From the NCBI RefSeq assembly GCF_902499555.1, contig NZ_CABVMM010000016.1, forward strand, positions 1-64,000: a DNA stretch of 64,000 nucleotides, given 5' to 3'. A program made the position numbers and the translations under genes. The notes under the pieces are model-generated. The model did not search any database, was not told where the DNA came from, and saw nothing but the letters and a program-made list of their open reading frames with translations. Shown in pieces: positions 59,712 to 64,000 of this stretch (position 1 is its first letter; every line of letters starts with the position of its first letter). The stretch comes from Mesonia oceanica (lineage in GTDB: Bacteria; Bacteroidota; Bacteroidia; Flavobacteriales; Flavobacteriaceae).

Positions 59712-60917
59712 TTAACGACTCGGTTTCTTTGTGAACAGTAGGTATGAAATTATCCCAATTAAAACACATGTCATAGCGAATATTCCAATTTTTAGGGGTA
59801 GGAGCGGATTTTCATAGAACTTATCATTGAATACACTGAAAATTATATGAAATAATCTCGTTGGTATAAATGCTAGACTTACCATAATGGCCAAGTATTT
59901 TGGATTAGTGTATTTCGTTAAGATAGAATAAATAACGGGTGCAATGTGAATTTCTGAAACCCCTAGAAAAAATAAGGATACTAAATAAGTAATCACATGT
60001 TGTTCAGTAGGGATTTCCGGGATTAGAAATAGAATTCCTAAAGCTATTATTCCAAAGATAAAACCGAGCATTAATTTAAAAAATGGATGGCTATAGACAT
60101 AGGTCCATACCACAATAGCAATGAGGCTAATGGGAAAAATAAAAACAGAGTTCATAGATTCCCATAGATATTCGGAAAGATAAAATGATGATATCTCTTT
60201 AAATTGAAATTGTAAATTAAAAATCCGAATGCCAGAGCTTTCGTAAACGCCCCAAAATAGACCAATTGCGAAAAATGCAATGAGGATGTTTAGAATCCTT
60301 TTGACTATTGAAGAGTTGCTTTTTACAAGTTGATGAATTGTTTTCTCTTTTGAAATAAGAATAGGGGTTAGAGATAGCAACATCATTATTCCAGCAATAA
60401 TAAACCCGCTACGATAACTTACTTTTTCGTTTAAGTATCCCATGAATAATACTCCCAAAAACGAACCTAAATTGACAGCTAGGTAAAATATGGTATAGCC
60501 AGAATCTAAGAGTTTGGAGTTGTTTAAATAGAGCTTCCCGAAATTCGAGATGATATTTGGGGTGAAAAACCCGCTTCCCAAAACCACTAAAAATAAACCC
60601 ACATAAAGCCCGAACAGGGAGGGGAGAGATAAGCAAAATGCCCCTATAGCTTGTAAAATACCTCCCAGAAGAATTGCTTTTCTATTTCCTATCAGTAAAT
60701 CTCCCATGAAAGCCCCGATGATTTGTGAAAAAATCAATGAACCGGTAAACCAACCGTAAATACTAAAAGCTTCATCATCTTCCATGTGTAGTGTTTCTCC
60801 CACCATATAGAGTATAACCAGCGACCGAAGTCCATAATAAGAGGCTCTTTCGAGTAGTCTTGATAAACTATAATGGGTAATTTGAGTAGGGTGCTTTGGA
60901 TTTTGAATTTTTTCCAT
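59712..60917 (-). CDS. POT/PTR-type peptide transporter (MFS), short form
   Basis: 401 residues, about 12 transmembrane helices. The N-terminal LERASYYGLRSLVILYMV matches the ERFSYYGMR proton-binding motif of POT transporters, followed by GDLLIGNRKAILLGGI and the second signature region FYLAVNLGSFLGVL. Proton-coupled di/tripeptide uptake is likely. It is about 80 residues shorter than many bacterial POTs because loops and the two extra helices are missing. Confidence 0.85.
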   Translation of the reverse strand: MEKIQNPKHPTQITHYSLSRLLERASYYGLRSLVILYMVGETLHMEDDEAFSIYGWFTGSLIFSQIIGAFMGDLLIGNRKAILLGGILQAIGAFCLSLPSLFGLYVGLFLVVLGSGFFTPNIISNFGKLYLNNSKLLDSGYTIFYLAVNLGSFLGVLFMGYLNEKVSYRSGFIIAGIMMLLSLTPILISKEKTIHQLVKSNSSIVKRILNILIAFFAIGLFWGVYESSGIRIFNLQFQFKEISSFYLSEYLWESMNSVFIFPISLIAIVVWTYVYSHPFFKLMLGFIFGIIALGILFLIPEIPTEQHVITYLVSLFFLGVSEIHIAPVIYSILTKYTNPKYLAIMVSLAFIPTRLFHIIFSVFNDKFYENPLLPLKIGIFAMTCVLIGIISYLLFTKKPSR

Positions 60918-61527
60918 GAGGTTGGTAAGTTGGTAGAATTGGTTTTGAAGTAGCCTTGTGGTTAGAAAATTAACTTTATAACTATAAACTTAAAATCGGC
61001 GATAATTTTTAGAAGTATTCCTAATAGGTATTGATCTAGTTAATACTTTATATGATGGTTATATTTTCTTTTTACAGCTGAAAATAAAAATTAATGAGGT
61101 GAATAGTATTAGTTTGACTGATAAAGTTTTCATAGATGGTAGTTTATCTATTTGATGAATATTTTCTTAAATGTTACAATTTTTAAGTTTAAAATTAGCT
61201 ATTGTTCTACAATAGGAATATTTAAATTATTTGGCACTTAACCTTACAAGTTTATACTCAAAACTAAAATTCGCAAGGATTTATAAAAGTAAGCGGTAGG
61301 TTACTCTTAAACTTCAAGACATATTTATATAAGAGTGTTAAAAAAACAAAATGGGAGTTCTGAAAATACCGATTATCTGCTTTATTTACACTTCAACTAT
61401 TACGGATTTTGATGGTGTTAGATCATCTTTAATAAAAGTTTAAATTTAATTTTTTCAGGTGGTATTTCTGGGTAGTATTCTTACTTTAGTTTCCTGAGAA
61501 TTTAGAAAACTCATTATTATTGATATT
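60918..61527. other. Gene-free interval
   Basis: About 610 AT-rich bases between divergent genes. No gene or recognised repeat. TTGGCACTTAACCTTACAAG near 61230 shows no structure I can interpret. Confidence 0.4.
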
Positions 61528-61719
61528 ATGAAAAAAATAATTACCCTATCCAGCTTATTCTTTTTATTGTTTGTTTCGGCACCAGTATCTGCTCAAGATT
61601 TACCTCCGATATTTGATACTTATGTAGATGATGAAACTCCTCCTCCAGCTCCAATTACAGGTCTTTTGCCTCTAGGGATAGCAGTAGGAGCTTATCTAGG
61701 CTTTAAAAAATTAAAATAG
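61528..61719 (+). CDS. Small PID-CTERM-like sorting-domain protein
   Basis: 63 residues. Signal peptide (about 1-22, ending VSAQ), a short Pro-rich acidic middle (VDDETPPPAP), then PITGLLPLGIAVGAYLGFKK at the C-terminus. This is the tripartite shape (P-I-x-G motif, hydrophobic helix, basic end) of Bacteroidota PID-CTERM proteins, which are thought to be processed by a dedicated sorting system. The motif here is PITGL rather than PIDGG. Confidence 0.7.
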   Translation: MKKIITLSSLFFLLFVSAPVSAQDLPPIFDTYVDDETPPPAPITGLLPLGIAVGAYLGFKKLK

Positions 61720-61764
61720 AATACAATTACAAATTGTTTACTTTTACCTTGAAGTAATATTACC

Positions 61765-62226
61765 ATGGTAAACAATTTAGAACAAGGTTATTTTGGTATT
61801 GGTATACAGAATGGTAAAACCCCTGAAAATTTAGGGGTTTTATGGCGTTCTGCTCAAAATTTAGGGGCTAGTTTTATCTTTACCATAGGCAATAGGTACC
61901 ATAAACAGGCATGCGATACCCATAAAGCGGTTGGAGCCATGCCTTATTTTCATTATAATAATCTAGAAGAATTCTACTGTAATTTACCTAAAAGTGCCTT
62001 ATTAATTGGTGTGGAATTAACCGAAGAAGCTGAAAGTCTCGAGGAGTTCAATCATCCCCGTCGAGCTGTTTATTTATTGGGAGCTGAAGATCATGGCTTA
62101 ACCAATCAGGCTATTGAAAAATGCCATAAACTAGTAAAATTCAAGTCACCAAAAAGTCTAAATGTTTCGGTAGCCGGGAGTATTGTCATGTATGATAGAA
62201 ATTTAAAAGGAACAGTGATTCTTTAA
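61765..62226 (+). CDS. SpoU/TrmH family RNA 2'-O-methyltransferase
   Basis: 153 residues, minimal SPOUT fold. Motif 1 NLGVLWRSAQNLGASFIFTI (Asn/Arg), motif 2 AVYLLGAEDHGLTNQAIEKC and motif 3 SLNVSVAGSIVMYDR make the knotted SAM site. Targets a tRNA or rRNA ribose; TrmL-like length suggests tRNA position 34, but this is not secure. Its stop codon is the first part of a 50-bp palindrome. Confidence 0.88.
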   Translation: MVNNLEQGYFGIGIQNGKTPENLGVLWRSAQNLGASFIFTIGNRYHKQACDTHKAVGAMPYFHYNNLEEFYCNLPKSALLIGVELTEEAESLEEFNHPRRAVYLLGAEDHGLTNQAIEKCHKLVKFKSPKSLNVSVAGSIVMYDRNLKGTVIL

Positions 62227-62274
62227 CTTATAAAATAAATAGCCGGGAATTCCCGGCTATTTATTTTATAAGTT
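62225..62274. terminator. 50-bp perfect palindrome, bidirectional terminator
   Basis: The 25 bases 62225-62249 are exactly repeated inverted at 62250-62274. The centre is GCCGGGAA/TTCCCGGC, the outer arms are A/T-rich (AACTTATAAAATAAATA). It lies between two convergent genes and begins inside the stop codon of the methyltransferase gene. The GC core plus T-rich outer arm works as a terminator for both strands. Confidence 0.9.
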
Positions 62275-62291
62275 TTGATGAGGTTCACATT

Positions 62292-63296
62292 TTAGGGTTT
62301 GAGAACTATCCTAAACCTCGCTTCATTATTCATCATTTTTTCAAAAGCTTCATTTACTTGATCTAGTGGATACTCCTCAATCATAGGTTTGGTGTTGGTC
62401 ATTGCACTAAAATTTAACGTATCTTCAGAATCAATGGGTGTTCCACTGGGCCAGCCAGCAATTGTTTTTCTCCCCATGATTAATTGCATGGTAGAAACCT
62501 CCATGGCTTCTCCGGTAGCTGCAACGGTAAGTAATTTTCCGTCAATTCCTAACCCATCCACTACGCTAGAGATAGCCTTCCCACTAGGAGCTGTTGCCAA
62601 AATTAATTTTGCTCCGCCCAATTCTTGAAGTTTTTCAGCGGCATTGTCTTTTTTGGCATTAATGAAATCGTGAGCTCCTAATTTGTGGGCTAAATCTTTT
62701 TTATCGTCACTAGTGGAAATGGCGATGGTTCGCATACCCATTTTGTTGGCATATTGAATGGCTAAATGGCCTAAACCGCCAATACCTTGAACCGCTACTA
62801 AATCTCCCGCTCTTAATCCGGCATTTCTCATCGCATTAAAAACGGTTATCCCTGCACAGAGTAAAGGTGCAGCTTCTGCAGATTTTAATTTTTCAGGGAT
62901 GGATACCACTGCTTCTTGAGGAGCGGTCATGTATTCTGCATAACCTCCATTGTAAGATATTCCGCTAATCTTTGCATGATCACAACTCACAAAATCACCT
63001 CTTCGACATGGCTCACATTCAAAACAATGACCTCCATGCCATCCAATACCAACTCGTTGATTTTTATTCCATTGTTTAACCTCACTTCCCAATTCTTCGA
63101 TGGTACCTACAACTTCGTGTCCGGGAGTTCTAGGATATTCTAGTCCCGGAAAAGCTCCTGTTTTTACAAAATTATCACTGTGGCAAATTCCGCAGGCTTC
63201 AACTTTAATAAGAATTTCGTTAGGTAGTGGAGAAGGCTTGTCAATTTCTACTAATTCAAAGTCACCATTTTTAGCTTTAATCTGTGCTGCTTTCAT
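62292..63296 (-). CDS. Zinc-dependent alcohol dehydrogenase
   Basis: 334 residues from ATG 63296 (MKAAQIKAK); the ATG five codons earlier is less typical. Catalytic zinc CGICHSDNF and GHEVVG, structural zinc C-x2-C-x2-C-x7-C (HCFECEPCRRGDFVSCDHAK), NAD loop VAVQGIGGLGHLAIQYAN. Medium-chain ADH of the AdhA/AdhP type, interconverting alcohols and aldehydes. Confidence 0.93.
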   Translation of the reverse strand: MKAAQIKAKNGDFELVEIDKPSPLPNEILIKVEACGICHSDNFVKTGAFPGLEYPRTPGHEVVGTIEELGSEVKQWNKNQRVGIGWHGGHCFECEPCRRGDFVSCDHAKISGISYNGGYAEYMTAPQEAVVSIPEKLKSAEAAPLLCAGITVFNAMRNAGLRAGDLVAVQGIGGLGHLAIQYANKMGMRTIAISTSDDKKDLAHKLGAHDFINAKKDNAAEKLQELGGAKLILATAPSGKAISSVVDGLGIDGKLLTVAATGEAMEVSTMQLIMGRKTIAGWPSGTPIDSEDTLNFSAMTNTKPMIEEYPLDQVNEAFEKMMNNEARFRIVLKP

Positions 63297-63418
63297 TCTT
63301 TTTATTTTCAAGGTAATTGATTTATTTTAATCTAAATTCTAAGTTTTTGTTAATCATTTAGTTGGAATCTTAATTTTTGGTAGATTATTTGTTTTTTTGT
63401 TACAAAACGCATTTGAAA

Positions 63419-64000
63419 ATGAAGAAGATTTTAATTTTATTGATGATGGCCACTATGGCTATTAGTTGTACAGAAGATGAAGGGAATGTAACTGAAGTAG
63501 AAAAGAATACTGAAGAACCTCCTAAAGAAATCGAGAGCAGTTTGGCATTAAGGGCCACCCTTGAAAACATGAAGGAAGTACAAGGAATAACCGGCAGATC
63601 TGTTCAAAACGAATTATGTTTTCAATTTGATTATCCTATCGTTTTATCCTATAATGACGATTCAACAGTAGAGGTGACTACCTACAATCAATTACTTAGT
63701 CTTTTGTTGGAAGAAACTGTAGAATTACACATGGTAGGAATTCAATATCCATTTGCTGTTATTCAGAATGATAGCAATCAAACTATTAATGAGGAATCAG
63801 AGTTTCAGGCTTTAATTAGCGATTGTGGATACGATTATATTGATGTTAACGATGTTGTAGCTCTTACCGACGATTGCTTTACAGTAGATTTTCCAATTAC
63901 TGTATATGTTAACGGAGAAGCTGAAACCTTTACAAGTCAAGCACAGGCTCAAGAATTTTTCGTTAACTATTCTGGCACTATCGAATCTATTAATTTTGAT
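63419..64000 (+). CDS. Lipoprotein, C-terminus beyond the window
   Basis: ATG 63419 opens a frame that stays open for 194 codons to the window end. The N-terminus MKKILILLMMATMAISC is a lipoprotein signal with Cys17 in an AISC lipobox. An acidic linker (TEDEGNVTEVEKNTEEPPKE) follows, then a beta-rich region with two repeated units. One is near ELCFQFDYPIVLSYNDDSTV and TYNQLLSLLLEE, the other near DCFTVDFPITVYVNGEAETF and AQAQEFFV. These internal repeats suggest a tandem small beta domain. Family not recognised. Confidence 0.85.
   Translation, partial: MKKILILLMMATMAISCTEDEGNVTEVEKNTEEPPKEIESSLALRATLENMKEVQGITGRSVQNELCFQFDYPIVLSYNDDSTVEVTTYNQLLSLLLEETVELHMVGIQYPFAVIQNDSNQTINEESEFQALISDCGYDYIDVNDVVALTDDCFTVDFPITVYVNGEAETFTSQAQAQEFFVNYSGTIESINFD

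Noticed and set aside
1-64000. CRISPR array, rRNA operon, complete tRNA genes, complete IS elements
   Set aside because: No regularly spaced repeats, no rRNA sequence, only the 3' half of one tRNA, and no transposase gene recognised.

Overview
The window is AT-rich DNA from a member of the Bacteroidota, most likely a flavobacterium (Flavobacteriaceae). The support is the TAnnTTTG-type -7 promoter boxes, few Shine-Dalgarno sequences, a Bacteroidota-type tyrosine integrase, an initiator tRNA 3' half of the flavobacterial kind, a PID-CTERM-like sorting protein, and several families common in this class (DUF2652, DUF6364, DUF7000, Crp/Fnr paralogs paired with small redox genes). The genus cannot be fixed from the sequence alone.

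Layout. 0-4.7 kb: a cyclase-like DUF2652 protein, a Crp/Fnr regulator with its short-chain dehydrogenase target, then AraC, DUF2000 and a 5'-truncated MarR-GNAT gene. 4.7-8.1 kb: a tyrosine integrase, an attachment site made of the 3' half of tRNA-fMet flanked on both sides by paired GTACAGAAT repeats, and a HipBA toxin-antitoxin operon. 8.4-22.7 kb: a stress island with an APC transporter, a CPA1 Na+/H+ antiporter, malate:quinone oxidoreductase, HdeD, a ClC channel, paralogous secreted proteins, a RimK-like ligase plus AstE/AspA-like hydrolase, RraA and a universal stress protein. It also holds decayed genes (DedA-like, DUF1003-like, DUF5706-like, MsrB-like, MFS). Six near-identical palindromes (TGCTAC-N4-GTAGCA) lie at one fixed distance from a -7 box through this island. 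23-54 kb: an accessory region of solitary or paired genes: AspH-like hydroxylase, Fic, MepB, four or more toxin-antitoxin loci, class D beta-lactamase, DUF4917, a lone nuclease, two SymE/XRE loci, three Crp/Fnr-target pairs, and a HAD-phosphoribosyltransferase-DprA-like operon. It is studded with dispersed intergenic repeats, including about nine copies of a 59-bp palindromic element. Several of its genes are broken by single events. 54-64 kb: more ordinary chromosome with GNATs/MarR, a two-component cluster, a Panacea antitoxin next to a small membrane protein, a peptide transporter, tRNA/rRNA methyltransferase, zinc alcohol dehydrogenase and a lipoprotein running off the right edge.

The strongest signal is regulatory. 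At each of the four Crp/Fnr genes, a palindrome private to that locus lies before the neighbouring target gene. Its centre is exactly 36.5 bp from the last base of the target's -7 box. The six-site stress-island palindrome uses the same 36.5-bp distance, so it is probably the operator of a Crp/Fnr-type activator encoded elsewhere. A second portable promoter (AAACCGTAA, 20-21 bp, TAnnTTT) precedes at least six unrelated accessory genes.
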